Assembly (NCBI GenBank): GCA_014843695.1
Contig: CM026390.1
Span: 61,101,851-61,165,850, forward strand
From: Archivesica marissinica
Taxonomy: Eukaryota > Mollusca > Bivalvia > Venerida > Vesicomyidae
Direction: 5' to 3'
DNA: 64,000 nt
Part shown: one piece after another, positions 1 through 57,535 of the stretch
Position numbering within the stretch: position 1 is the stretch's first letter
Layout: each line of letters opens with the position of its first letter
Program-made: the position numbers and the translations under genes
Notes under the pieces: model-generated
What the model saw: the letters and a program-made list of their open reading frames with translations, nothing else
The model's database searches: none
What the model was told of the DNA's origin: nothing

Positions 1-3000
1 GATGTAATTTCTGGTACTGATGTAGTTTCTGGTGATCATGTAGTTTCTGGTGCTCATGTAGTTTCTGGTACTCATGTAGTTTCTGTGATGCAGTTTCTGG
101 TACTGATGCAGAATCTGGTACTCGTGTAGTTTCTGGTACTGATGTAGTTTTCTGGTGCTCATATAGTTTCTGGTACTGATGTAGTTTCCGGTGCTCATGT
201 AGTTTCTGGTACTCATGTAGTTTCTGGTGCTCATGTAGTTTCTGGTACTCATGTAGTTTCTGGTGATCATGTAGTTTCTGGTGCTCATGTAGTTTCTGGT
301 ACTCATGTAGTTTCTGTGATGCAGATTCTGGTACTGATGCAGTTTCTAGTACTCGTGTATTTTCTGGTCCTCAATGTAGTTTCTGGTGCCCATGTAGTTT
401 CTGGTACTGATGTAGTTTCTGGTGCTCATGTAGTTTCTGGTACTCATGTAGTTTCTGGTACTAATGTAGTTTCCGGTGCTCATGTAGTTTCTGGTACTAA
501 TGCAGTTTCTAGTACTCATGTTGTTTCTGGTACTCATGTAGTTTCTGGTACTAATGTAGTTTCTGGTACTGATGTAGTTTCTGGTACTCATGTAGTTTCT
601 GGTACTGATGTAGTTTCTGGTACTCATGTAGTTTCTGGCAGTTTCTGGTACTCATGTAGTTTCTGGTACTACTGTAGTTTCTATGATGCAGATTCTGGTA
701 CTGATGCAGTTTCTGGTACTCGTGTAGTTTCTGGTACTCATGTAGTTTCTGGTACTGATGTAGTTTCTGGTACTCATGTAGTTTCTGGTACTGATGTAGT
801 TTCTGGTACTCATGTAGTTTCTGGTACTGATGTAGTTTCTGGTGCTCATGTAGTTTCTGGTACTCATGTAGTTTCTGGTACTTGTGTAGTTTCTAATACT
901 CATGTAGTTTCTGGTACTCATGTAGTTTCTGGTACTCATGTAGTTTCTGGTACTGATGTAGTTTCTGGTACTCATGTAGTTTCTGGTACTCATGTAGTTT
1001 CTGGTACTTGTGTAGTTTCTAATACTCATGTAGTTTCTTGTACTAATGTAGTTTCTGGTACTCGTGTAGTTTCTGGTACTCGTGTAGTTTCTAATACTCA
1101 TGTAGTTTCTGGTACTAATGTAGTTTCTGGTACTCGTGTAGTTTCTAGTACTCGTGTAGTTTCTGGTACTCATGTAGTTTCTGGTACTCGTGTAGTTTCT
1201 GGCAGTTTCTGGTACTGATGTAGTTTCTGGTACTGATGTAGTTTCTGGTACTCATGTAGTTTCTGGTACTGATGTAGTTTCTAGTACTCATGTAGTTTCT
1301 GGTGCTCATGTAGTTTCTGGTACTCATGTAGTTTCTGGTACTCATGTAGTTTCTGGTACTGATGTAGTTTCTAGTACTCGTGTAGTTTCTGGTGCTCATG
1401 TAGTTTCTGGTACTCGTGTAGTTTCTAGTACTCATGTAGTTTCTGGCAGTTTCTGGTACTTATGTAGTTTCTGGTACTCATGTAGTTTCTGTGATGCAGA
1501 TTCTGGTACTGATGCAGTTTCTAGTACTCGTGTAGTTTCTGGTCCTCAATGTAGTTTCTGGTGCCCATGTAGTTTCTGGTACTGATGTAGTTTCTGGTGC
1601 TCATGTAGTTTCTGGTACTCATGTAGTTTCTGGTACTAATGTAGTTTCCGGTGCTCATGTAGTTTCTGGTACTAATGCAGTTTCTGGTACTCATGTTGTT
1701 TCTGGTACTCATGTAGTTTCTGGTACTAATGTAGTTTCTGGTACTCATGTAGTTTCTGGTACTCATGTAGTTTCTGGTACTCATGTAGTTTCTGGCAGTT
1801 TCTGGTACTCATGTAGTTTCTGGCAGTTTCTGGTACTCATGTAGTTTCTGGCAGTTTCTGGTACTGATGTAGTTTCTGGTGCTGATGTAGTTTCTGGTAC
1901 TGATGTAGTTTCTGGTGATCATGTAGTTTCTGGTATTCATGTAGTTTCTGGCAGTTTCTGGTACTCATGTAGTTTCTGGCAGTTTCTGGTACTCATGTAG
2001 TTTCTGGTGCTGATGTAATTTCTGGTACTGATGTAGTTTCTGGTACTGATGTAGTTTCTGGTGATCATGTAGTTTCTGGTGCTCATGTAGTTTCTGGTAC
2101 TCATGTAGTTTCTGTGATGCAGTTTCTGGTACTGATGCAGATCTGGTACTCGTGTAGTTTCTGGTACTGATGTAGTTTCTGGTGCTCATATAGTTTCTGG
2201 TACTGATGTAGTTTCCGGTGCTCATGTAGTTTCTGGTACTCATGTAGTTTCTGGTGCTCATGTAGTTTCTGGTACTCATGTAGTTTCTGGTACTCATGTA
2301 GTTTCTGGTACTCATGTAGTTTCTGGTACTCATGTAGTTTCTGGTACTGATGTAGTTTCTGGTGCTCATGTAGTTTCTGGTACTCATGTAGTTTCTGGTA
2401 CTTGTGTAGTTTCTAATACTCATGTAGTTTCTGGTACTCATGTAGTTTCTGGTACTCATGTAGTTTCTGGTACTTGTGTAGTTTCTAATACTCATGTAGT
2501 TTCTGGTACTAATGTAGTTTCTGGTACTCGTGTAGTTTCTAATACTCATGTAGTTTCTGGTACTAATGTAGTTTCTGGTACTCGTGTAGTTTCTGGTACT
2601 CGTGTAGTTTCTGGTACTCATGTAGTTTCTGGTACTCGTGTAGTTTCTGGCAGTTTCTGGCAGTTTCTGGTACTGATGTAGTTTCTGGTACTGATGTAGT
2701 TTCTGGTACTCATGTAGTTTCTGGTACTGATGTAGTTTCTAGTACTCATGTAGTTTCTGGTGCTCATGTAGTTTCTGGTACTCATGTAGTTTCTGGTACT
2801 CATGTAGTTTCTGGTACTGATGTAGTTTCTAGTACTCGTGTAGTTTCTGGTGCTCATGTAGTTTCTGGTACTCGTGTAGTTTCTGGTACTCATGTAGTTT
2901 CTGGCAGTTTCTGGTACTTATGTAGTTTCTGGTACTCATGTAGTTTCTGTGATGCAGATTCTGGTACTGATGCAGTTTCTAGTACTCGTGTAGTTTCTGG

Positions 3001-6000
3001 TCCTCAATGTAGTTTCTGGTGCCCATGTAGTTTCTGGTACTGATGTAGTTTCTGGTGCTCATGTAGTTTCTGGTACTCATGTAGTTTCTGGTACTAATGT
3101 AGTTTCCGGTGCTCATGTAGTTTCTGGTACTAATGCAGTTTCAGGTACTCATGTAGTTTCTGGTACTAATGTAGTTTCTGGTACTGATGTAGTTTCTGGT
3201 ACTCATGTAGTTTCTGGCACTCATGTAGTTTCTGGCAGTTTCTGGTACTCATGTAGTTTCTGGTACTACTGTAGTTTCTGTGATGCAGATTCTGGTACTG
3301 ATGCAGTTTCTGGTACTCGTGTAGTTTCTGGTCCTCAATGTAGTTTCTGGTGCTCATGTAGTTTCTGGTGCTCATGTAGTTTCTGGTACTCATGTAGTTT
3401 CTGGTACTCATGTAGTTTCTGATGCTCATGTAGTTTCTGGTACTGATGTAGTTTCTGGTACTGATGTAGTTTCCGGTGCTCATGTAGTTTCTGGTACTCA
3501 TGTAGTTTCTGGTACTAATGTAGTTTCTGGTGCTCATGTAGTTTCTGGTACTCATGTAGTTTCTGGTACTCATGTAGTTTCTAGTACTGATGTAGTTGTT
3601 GGTACTCATGTAGTTTCTGGTACTCATGTTGTTTCTGGTACTCATGTAGTTTCTGGTACTCATGTAGTTTCTGTGATGCAGATTCTGGTACTGATGCAGT
3701 TTCTGGTACTCGTGTAGTTTCTGGTCCTCAATGTAGTTTCTGGTGCTCATGTAGTTTCTGGTACTGATGTAGTTTCTGGTGCTCATGTAGTTTCTGGTAC
3801 TCATGTAGTTTCTGGTACTCATGTAGTTTCTGGTACTCATGTAGTTTCTGGTGCTCATGTAGTTTCTGGTACTCATGTAGTTTCTGGTGATCATGTAGTT
3901 TCTGGTGCTCATGTAGTTTCTGGTACTCATGTAGTTTCTGTGATGCAGATTCTGGTACTGATGCAGTTTCTAGTACTCGTGTAGTTTCTGGTCCTCAATG
4001 TAGTTTCTAGTGCCCATGTAGTTTCTGGTACTGATGTAGTTTCTGGTACTCATGTAGTTTCTGGTACTGATGTAGTTTCTGGTGCTCATGTAGTTTCTGG
4101 TACTCATGTAGTTTCTGGTACTTGTGTAGTTTCTAATACTCATGTAGTTTCTGGTACTCATGTAGTTTCTGGTACTCATGTAGTTTCTGGTACTCATGTA
4201 GTTTCTGGTACTTGTGTAGTTTCTAATACTCATGTAGTTTCTGGTACTAATGTAGTTTCTGGTACTCGTGTAGTTTCTAATACTCATGTAGTTTCTGGTA
4301 CTAATGTAGTTTCTGGTACTCGTGTAGTTTCTGGTACTCGTGTAGTTTCTGGTACTCGTGTAGTTTCTGGTACTCGTGTAGTTTCTGGCAGTTTCTGGTA
4401 CTGATGTAGTTTCTGGTACTGATGTAGTTTCTGGTACTCATGTAGTTTCTGGTACTGATGTAGTTTCTAGTACTCATGTAGTTTCTGGTGCTCATGTAGT
4501 TTCTGGTACTCATGTAGTTTCTGGTACTCATGTAGTTTCTGGTACTGATGTAGTTTCTAGTACTCGTGTAGTTTCTGGTGCTCATGTAGTTTCTGGTACT
4601 CGTGTAGTTTCTGGTACTCATGTAGTTTCTGGCAGTTTCTGGTACTTATGTAGTTTCTGGTACTCATGTAGTTTCTGTGATGCAGATTCTGGTACTGATG
4701 CAGTTTCTAGTACTCGTGTAGTTTCTGGTCCTCAATGTAGTTTCTGGTGCCCATGTAGTTTCTGGTACTGATGTAGTTTCTGGTGCTCATGTAGTTTCTA
4801 GTACTCATGTAGTTTCTGGTACTAATGTAGTTTCCGGTGCTCATGTAGTTTCTGGTACTAATGCAGTTTCTGGTACTCATGTAGTTTCTGGTACTCATGT
4901 AGTTTCTAGTACTCATGTAGTTTCTGGTGCTCATGTAGTTTCTGGTACTCATGTAGTTTCTGGTACTCATGTAGTTTCTGGTACTGATGTAGTTTCTAGT
5001 ACTCGTGTAGTTTCTGGTGCTCATGTAGTTTCTGGTACTCGTGTAGTTTCTGGTACTCATGTAGTTTCTGGCAGTTTCTGGTACTTATGTAGTTTCTGGT
5101 ACTCATGTAGTTTCTGTGATGCAGATTCTGGTACTGATGCAGTTTCTAGTACTCGTGTAGTTTCTGGTCCTCAATGTAGTTTCTGGTGCCCATGTAGTTT
5201 CTGGTACTGATGTAGTTTCTGGTGCTCATGTAGTTTCTGGTACTCATGTAGTTTCTGGTACTAATGTAGTTTCCGGTGCTCATGTAGTTTCTGGTACTAA
5301 TGCAGTTTCTGGTACTCATGTAGTTTCTGGTACTAATGTAGTTTCTGGTACTGATGTAGTTTCTGGTACTCATGTAGTTTCTGGCACTCATGTAGTTTCT
5401 GGCAGTTTCTGGTACTCATGTAGTTTCTGGTACTACTGTAGTTTCTGTGATGCAGATTCTGGTACTGATGCAGTTTCTGGTACTCGTGTAGTTTCTGGTC
5501 CTCAATGTAGTTTCTGGTGCTCATGTAGTTTCTGGTGCTCATGTAGTTTCTTGTACTCATGTAGTTTCTGGTACTCATGTAGTTTCTGGTGCTCATGTAG
5601 TTTCTGGTACTGATGTAGTTTCTGGTACTCATGTAGTTTCTGGTGCTCATGTAGTTTCTGGTACTCATGCAGTTTCTGGTACTCGTGTAGTTTCTGGTGC
5701 TCATGTAGTGTCTGGTACTCCTGTAGTTTCTGGTACTCATGTAGTTTCTGGTACTGATGTAGTTTCTGATGCTCATGTAGTTTCTGGTACTCATGTAGTT
5801 TCTGGTACTGATGTAGTTTCCGGTGCTCATGTAGTTTCTGGTACTCATGTAGTTTCTGGTACTAATGTAGTTTCTGGTACTCATGTAGTTTCTGGTACTG
5901 ATGTAGTTTCTAGTACTCGTGTAGTTTCTGGTGCTCATGTAGTTTCTGGTACTCATGTAGTTTCTGGTACTCATGTAGTTTCTGGTACTGATGTAGTTGT

Positions 6001-9000
6001 TGGTACTCATGTAGTTTCTGGTACTCATGTTGTTTCTGGTACTCATGTAGTTTCTGGTACTCATGTAGTTTCTGTGATGCAGATTCTGGTACTGATGCAG
6101 TTTCTGGTACTCGTGTAGTTTCTGGTCCTCAATGTAGTTTCTGGTGCTCATGTAGTTTCTGGTACTGATGTAGTTTCTGGTGCTCATGTAGTTTCTGGTA
6201 CTCATGTAGTTTCTGGTACTCATGTAGTTTCTGGTGCTCATGTAGTTTCTGGTACTCATGTAGTTTCTGGTGATCATGTAGTTTCTGGTGCTCATGTAGT
6301 TTCTGGTACTCATGTAGTTTCTGTGATGCAGATTCTGGTACTGATGCAGTTTCTAGTACTCGTGTAGTTTCTGGTCCTCAATGTAGTTTCTGGTGCCCAT
6401 GTAGTTTCTGGTACTGATGTAGTTTCTGGTGCTCATGTAGTTTCTGGTACTCATGTAGTTTCTGGTACTAATGTAGTTTCCGGTGCTCATGTAGTTTCTG
6501 GTACTAATGCAGTTTCTGGTACTCATGTTGTTTCTGGTACTTATGTAGTTTCTGGTACTAATGTAGTTTCTGGTACTGATGTAGTTTCTGGTACTCATGT
6601 AGTTTCTGGTACTGATGTAGTTTCTGGTACTCATGTAGTTTCTGGCAGTTTCTGGTACTCATGTAGTTTCTGGTACTACTGTAGTTTCGGGTACTCATGT
6701 AGTTTCTGGTACTCGTGTAGTTTCTGGCAGTTTCTGGTACTGATGTAGTTTCTGGTACTGATGTAGTTTCTGGTACTCATGTAGTTTCTGGTACTCATGT
6801 AGTTTCTAGTACTCATGTAGTTTCTGGTGCTCATGTAGTTTCTGATACTCATGTAGTTTCTGGTACTCATGTAGTTTCTGGTACTGATGTAGTTTCTAGT
6901 ACTCGTGTAGTTTCTGGTGCTCATGTAGTTTCTGGTACTCGTGTAGTTTCTGGTACTCATGTAGTTTCTGGCAGTTTCTGGTACTTATGTAGTTTCTGGT
7001 ACTCATGTAGTTTCTGTGATTCAGATTCTGGTACTGATGCAGTTTCTAGTACTCGTGTAGTTTCTGGTCCTCAATGTAGTTTCTGGTGCCCATGTAGTTT
7101 CTGGTACTGATGTAGTTTCTGGTGCTCATGTAGTTTCTGGTACTCATGTAGTTTCTGGTACTAATGTAGTTTCCGGTGCTCATGTAGTTTCTGGTACTAA
7201 TGCAGTTTCTGGTACTCATGTAGTTTCTGGTACTAATGTAGTTTCTGGTACTGATGTAGTTTCTGGTACTCATGTAGTTTCTGGTACTCATGTAGTTTCT
7301 GGTACTCATGTAGTTTCTGGCAGTTTCTGGTACTCATGTAGTTTCTGGTACTACTGTAGTTTCTGTGATGCAGATTCTGGTACTGATGCAGTTTCTGGTA
7401 CTCGTGTAGTTTCTGGTCCTCAATGTAGTTTCTGGTGCTCATGTAGTTTCTGGTACTCATGTAGTTTCTGGTACTCATGTAGTTTCTGGTGCTCATGTAG
7501 TTTCTGGTACTGATGTAGTTTCTGGTACTCATGTAGTTTCTGGTACTCATGTAGTTTCTGGTGCTCATGTAGTTTCTGGTACTCATGTAGTTTCTGGTAC
7601 TGATGTAGTTGTTGGTACTCATGTAGTTTCTGGTACTCATGTTGTTTCTGGTACTCATGTAGTTTCTGGTACTGATGTAGTTTCTGTGATGCAGATTCTG
7701 GTACTGATGCAGTTTCTGGTACTCGTGTAGTTTCTGGTCCTCAATGTAGTTTCTGGTGCTCATGTAGTTTCTGGTACTGATGTAGTTTCTGGTGCTCATG
7801 TAGTTTCTGGTACTCATGTAGTTTCTGGTACTTGTGTAGTTTCTAATACTCATGTAGTTTCTGGTACTAATGTAGTTTCTGGTACTCGTGTAGTTTCTAA
7901 TACTCATGTAGTTTCTGGTACTAATGTAGTTTCTGGTGCTCATGTAGTTTCTGGTACTAATGCAGTTTCTGGTACTGATGCAGTTTCTAGTACTCGTGTA
8001 GTTTCTTGTCCTCAATGTAGTTTCTGGTGCCCATGTAGTTTCTGGTACTGATGTAGTTTCTGGTGCTCATGTAGTTTCTGGTACTCATGTAGTTTCTGGT
8101 ACTAATGTAGTTTCCGGTGCTCATGTAGTTTCTGGTACTAATGCAGTTTCTGGTACTCATGTAGTTTCTGGTACTAATGTAGTTTCTGGTACTCATGTAG
8201 TTTCTGGTACTCATGTAGTTTCTGGTACTCATGTAGTTTCTGGTACTCATGTAGTTTCTGGCAGTTTCTGGTACTCATGTAGTTTCTGGTATTACTGTAG
8301 TTTCTGTGATGCAGATTCTGGTACTGATGCAGTTTCTGGTACTCGTGTAGTTTCTGGTCCTCAATGTAGTTTCTGGTGCTCATGTAGTTTCTGGTGCTCA
8401 TGTAGTTTCTGGTACTCATGTAGTTTCTGGTACTCATGTAGTTTCTGGTGCTCATGTAGTTTCTGGTACTGATGTAGTTTCTGGTACTCATGTAGTTTCT
8501 GGTACTCATGTAGTTTCTGGTGCTCATGTAGTTTCTGGTACTCATATAGTCTCTGGTACTCATGTAGTTTCTGGTACTGATGCAGTTTCTGGTACTCGTG
8601 TAGTTTCTGGTGCTCATGTAGTGTCTGGTACTCCTGTAGTTTCTGGTACTCATGTAGTTTCTGGTACTGATGTAGTTTCTGGTGCTCATGTAGTTTCTGG
8701 TACTCATGTAGATTCTGGTACTCATGTAGTTTCTGGTGCTTATGTAGTTTCTGGTACTCATGTAGTTTCTGGTACTAATGTAGTTTCTGGTACTCATGTA
8801 GTTTCTGGTACTGATGTAGTTTCTAGTACTCGTGTAGTTTCTGGTGCTCATGTAGTTTCTGGTACTCATGTAGTTTCTGGTACTCATGTAGTTTCTGGTA
8901 CTGATGTAGTTGTTGGTACTCATGTAGTTTCTGGTACTCATGTTGTTTCTGGTACTCATGTAGTTTCTGGTACTCATGTAGTTTCTGTGATGCAGATTCT

Positions 9001-11190
9001 GGTACTGATGCAGTTTCTGGTACTCGTGTAGTTTCTGGTCCTCAATGTAGTTTCTGGTGCTCATGTAGTTTCTGGTACTGATGTAGTTTCTGGTGCTCAT
9101 GTAGTTTCTGGTACTCATGTAGTTTCTGGTACTAATGTAGTTTCTGGTACTCATGTAGTTTCTGGTACTATGTAGTTTCTGGTACTAATGTAGTTTCTGG
9201 TACTGATGTAGTTGTTGGTACTCATGTAGTTTCTGGTACTCATGTTGTTTCTGGTACTCATGTAGTTTCTGGTACTCATGTAGTTTCTGGTACTCATGTA
9301 GTTTCTAGTACTCGTGTTGTTTCTGGTGCTCATGTAGTTTCTGGTACTCATGTAGTTTCTGGTACTCATGTAGTTTATGGTAGTTTCTGGTACTCATGTA
9401 GTTTCTGGTACTCATGTAGTTTCTGTGATGCAGATTCTGGTACTGATGCAGTTTCTAGTACTCGTGTAGTTTCTGGTCCTCATGTAGTTTCTGGTGCTCA
9501 TGTAGTTTCTGGTACTGATGTAGTTTCTGGTGCTCATGTAGTTTCTGGTACTCATGTAGTTTCTGGTACTAATGTAGTTTCTGGTGCTCATGTAGTTTCT
9601 GGTACTGATGTAGTTTCTTGTGCTCATGTAGTTTCTGGTACTCATGTAGTTTCTGGTACTAATGTAGTTTATGGTACTCATGTAGTTTCTGGTACTAATG
9701 TAGTTTCTGGTACTGATGTAGTTGTTGGTACTCATGTTGTTTCTGGTACTCATGTAGTTTCTGGTACTCATGTAGTTTCTGGTACTCATGTAGTTTCTGG
9801 TACTCATGTAGTTTCTGGTACTGATGTAGTTTCCGGTGCTCATGTAGTTTCTGGTACTCATGTAGTTTCTGGTACTAATGTAGTTTCTGGTACTCATGTA
9901 GTTTCTGGTACTGATGTAGTTTCTAGTACTCGTGTAGTTTCTGGTGCTCATGTAGTTTCTGGTACTCATGTAGTTTCTGGTACTCATGTAGTTTCTGTGA
10001 TGCAGATTCTGGTACTGATGCAGTTTCTGGTACTCGTGTAGTTTCTGGTCCTCAGTGTAGTTTCTGGTGCTCATGTAGTTTCTGGTACTGATGTAGTTTC
10101 TGGTGTTCATGTAGTTTCTAGTACTCATGTAGTTTCTGGTACTAATGTAGTTTATGGTACTGATGTAGTTTCTGGTACTAATGTAGTTTCTGGTACTGAT
10201 GTAGTTGTTGGTACTCATGTTGTTTCTGGTACTCATGTAGTTTCTGGTACTCATGTAGTTTCTGGTACTCATGTAGTTTCTGGTACTCATGTAGTTTCTG
10301 GTACTCATGTAGTTTCTGGTACTCATGTAGTTTCTGGTACTCATGTTGTTTCTGGTGCTCATGTTGTTTCTGGTGCTCATGTAGTTTCTGGTACTGATGT
10401 AGTTTCTGGTACTGATGTAGTTTCTGGTACTGATGTACTTTCTGGTACTCATGTACTTTCTGGTACTCATGTACTTTCTGGTACTCGTGTAGTTTCTGGT
10501 ACTCCTGTAGTTTCTGGTACTCATGTAGTTTCTGGTACTCATGTAGTTTCTGGTACTGATGTAGTTTCTGGTGCTCATGTAGTTTCTGGTACTCATGTAG
10601 TTTCTGGTACTGATGTAGTTTCCGGTGCTCATGTAGTTTCCGGTACTGATGTAGTTTCTGGTACTCATGTAGTTTCTGGTACTCGTGTAGTTTCTGGTGC
10701 TCATGTAGTTTCTGGTACTCCTGTAGTTTCTGGTACTCATGTAGTTTCTGGTACTGATGTAGTTTCTGGTGCTCATGTAGTTTCCGGTGCTCATGTAGTT
10801 TCTGGTACTCATGTAGTTTCTGGTACTCATGTAGTTTCTGGTAATGATGTATTTTCCGGTGCTCATGTAGTTTCTGGTACTCATGTAGTTTCTGGTACTC
10901 ATGTAGTTTCTGGTGCTCATGTAGTTTCTGGTACTCATGTAGTTTCTGGGACTCGTGTAGTTTCTGGTACTAATGTAGTTTCTGGTACTCGTGTAGTTTC
11001 TGGTACTCATGTAGTTTCTGGTACTGATGTAGTTTCCGGTGCTCATGTAGTTTCTGGTACTCATGTAGTTTCTGGTACTCATGTAGTTTCTGGTACTCAT
11101 GTAGTTTCTGTAGTTTCTGGTACTCATGTAGTTTCTGGTACTCATGTAGTTTCTGTGATGCTGTTTCTGGTACTGATGCAGAATCTGGTA
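1..11190. repeat. 18-bp minisatellite array, about 11.2 kb
   Basis: The unit is catgtagtttctggtact with common variants (gat/aat/cgt for cat; gct for act), about 620 copies. Single-base indels and a recurrent marker block (gatgcagattctggtactga ... ctcaatgtag, seen near 320, 1495, 2950, 3290, 3680, 3945, 4680 and further) show a higher-order layer of irregular spacing. Because 18 is a multiple of three, long pseudo-ORFs occur (repeating MSTRNY on the - strand, VVSGTH on the +). They encode nothing recognisable and are broken by indels. The array continues off the left edge. Confidence 0.97.
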
Positions 11191-11199
11191 CATAGTGAT

Positions 11200-12480
11200 T
11201 CTAGTGTAATGTGTAGTGTGATTCTAGTGTTATGTGCAGTGTGATTCTAGTGTAATGTGCAGTGTGATTCTAGTGTAATGTGCAGTGTGATTCTAGTGTA
11301 ATGTGCAGTGTAATGTGCAGTGATTTTAGTGTAATGTGCAGTGTGATTCTAGTGTAATGTGCAGTGTGATTCTAGTGTAATGTGATTCTAGTGTTATGTG
11401 CAGTGTGATTCTAGTGTAATGTGCAGTGTGATTCTAGTGTAATATGCAGTATGATTCTAGTGTAATGTGCAGTGTGATTCTAGTGTAATGTGCAGTGTGA
11501 TTCTAGTGTAATGTGCAGTGTGATTTTAGTGTAATGTGCAGTGTGATTCTAGTGTAATGTGCAGTGTGATTCTAGTGTAATGTGATTCTAGTGTTATGTG
11601 CAGTGTGATTCTAGTGTAATGTGCAGTATGATTCTAGTGTAATGTGCAGTGTGATTCTAGTGTAATGTGCAGTGTGATTCTAGTGTAATGTGCAGTGTGA
11701 TTCTAGTGTTATGTGCAGTGTGATTCTAGTGTAATGTGCAGTGTGATTCTAGTGTTATGTGCAGTGTGATTCTAGTGTAATGTGCAGTGTGATTTTAGTG
11801 TAATGTGCAGTGTTATTCTAGTGTAATGTGCAGTGTGATTCTAGTGTAATGTGCAGTGTGATTCTAGTGTTATGTGCAGTGTGATTCTAGTGTAATGTGC
11901 AGTGTGATTCTAGTGTTATGTGCAGTGTGATTCTAGTGTAATGTGCAGTGTGATTTTAGTGTAATGTGCAGTGTGATTCTAGTGTAATGTGCAGTGTGAT
12001 TCTAGTGTAATGTGCAGTGTGATTCTAGTGTTATGTGCAGTGGGATTCTAGTGTAATGTGCAGTGTGATTCTAGTGTAATGTGCAGTGTGATTCTAGTGT
12101 AATGTGCAGTGTGATTCTAGTGTAATGTGCAGTGGGATTCTAGTGTAATGTGCAGTGTGATTCTCGTGTTATGTGCAGTGTGATTCTAGTGTTATGTGCA
12201 GTGTGATTCTAGTGTTATGTGCAGTATGATTCTAGTGTAATGTGCAGTGGGATTCTAGTGGTATGTGCAGTGGGATTCTAGTGTTATGTGCAGTGGCATT
12301 CTAGTGTAATGTGCAGTGGCATTCTAGTGTTATGTGCAGTGGCATTCTAGTGTTATGTGCAGTGGCATTCTAGTGTTATGTGCAGTGGCAATCTAGTGTA
12401 ATGTGCAGTGGGATTCTAGTGTTATGTGCAGTGGGATTCTAGTGTTATGTGTAGTGGGACGATGTTTGAGATTATATGTA
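11200..12480. repeat. 23-bp minisatellite array
   Basis: The core is gattctagtgtaatgtgcag, period 23, about 55 copies, directly abutting the 18-bp array. Variants change gradually: gtgtgattc units dominate up to about 12120, then gtgggattc and gtggcattc units appear toward the right end. This suggests local homogenisation. Confidence 0.95.
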
Positions 12481-12483
12481 CAG

Positions 12484-13095
12484 TGGCATTCTAAACCGAA
12501 CGGCTTCCGGACCGGAAGAGAAGTTCGGTTTGGAGGGGTTTTCGGTTTAGAGGGTTGAAATCCCATTCACATCTAATTAGATCGTATTAAAACTAATTAC
12601 TCAAACATGAAAAGAGATTAACAAACCTGCAATTGCAAAGGACATAATTAAATAGTGTCCCATCATAATCAATTTGAAAACAACGTAATTAAAACAAATT
12701 TTCAGCATCATTGGTTTTTATCACGCCTTTATTCTCACAATACCAAGTCGGATGTAAATAATACGACAATACGGATAAAACACCAATATGCCAACTGATT
12801 AATTGACTTGTGAAAACACGGAAGGTGTTATGTTTCAGGTGAGACAAAGGTTGTTTCGGATCTGGATTTTACGCCGCTGGCTGTTCGGTTTTCAGGGGTA
12901 ATTTGCAATAGAAATGAGCACAAATGGTCCCGAAAACATGTCCGGTATTCGGAAAAGAGAGGTTCCAGTTTAGAGAGGTTTTTTTACAATGAACAAAGAA
13001 GGGAAAATATCGGGACTGCGAAAATTGTATGGTTTGGAGGGAATTCCGATTTAGAGGGGTTCCGGTTTTGAGGGGTTTCACTGCACACAGTTTCA
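12484..13095. mobile_element. Possible DNA-element remnant with weak inverted ends
   Basis: The stretch begins cagtggcattctaaaccgaa and ends with a repeated ggtttagagg/ggggttt motif reaching gaggggtttcactgc. Reverse-complemented, that end begins gcagtgaaacccctc. The two ends are loosely complementary and both carry 'gg(t/a)ttt(a/g)gaggggtt' submotifs (12525-12560, 13028-13078). This looks like a decayed MITE-type element in the intron before ERN1 exon a. The middle is AT-rich with nothing recognised. Confidence 0.4.
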
Positions 13096-13121
13096 GTATC
13101 ATGTAATCATTGTTATTGTAG

Positions 13122-57500
<44,379 letters not shown>

Positions 57501-57535
57501 TCAATTATACAAAATGTGGTAACAACTGAACTAAT

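Noticed and set aside
316..11193. Long - strand ORFs of repeating MSTRNY and + strand VVSGTH repeats
   Set aside because: They result from an 18-bp period without stops. Frames break at every indel and no start is conserved.
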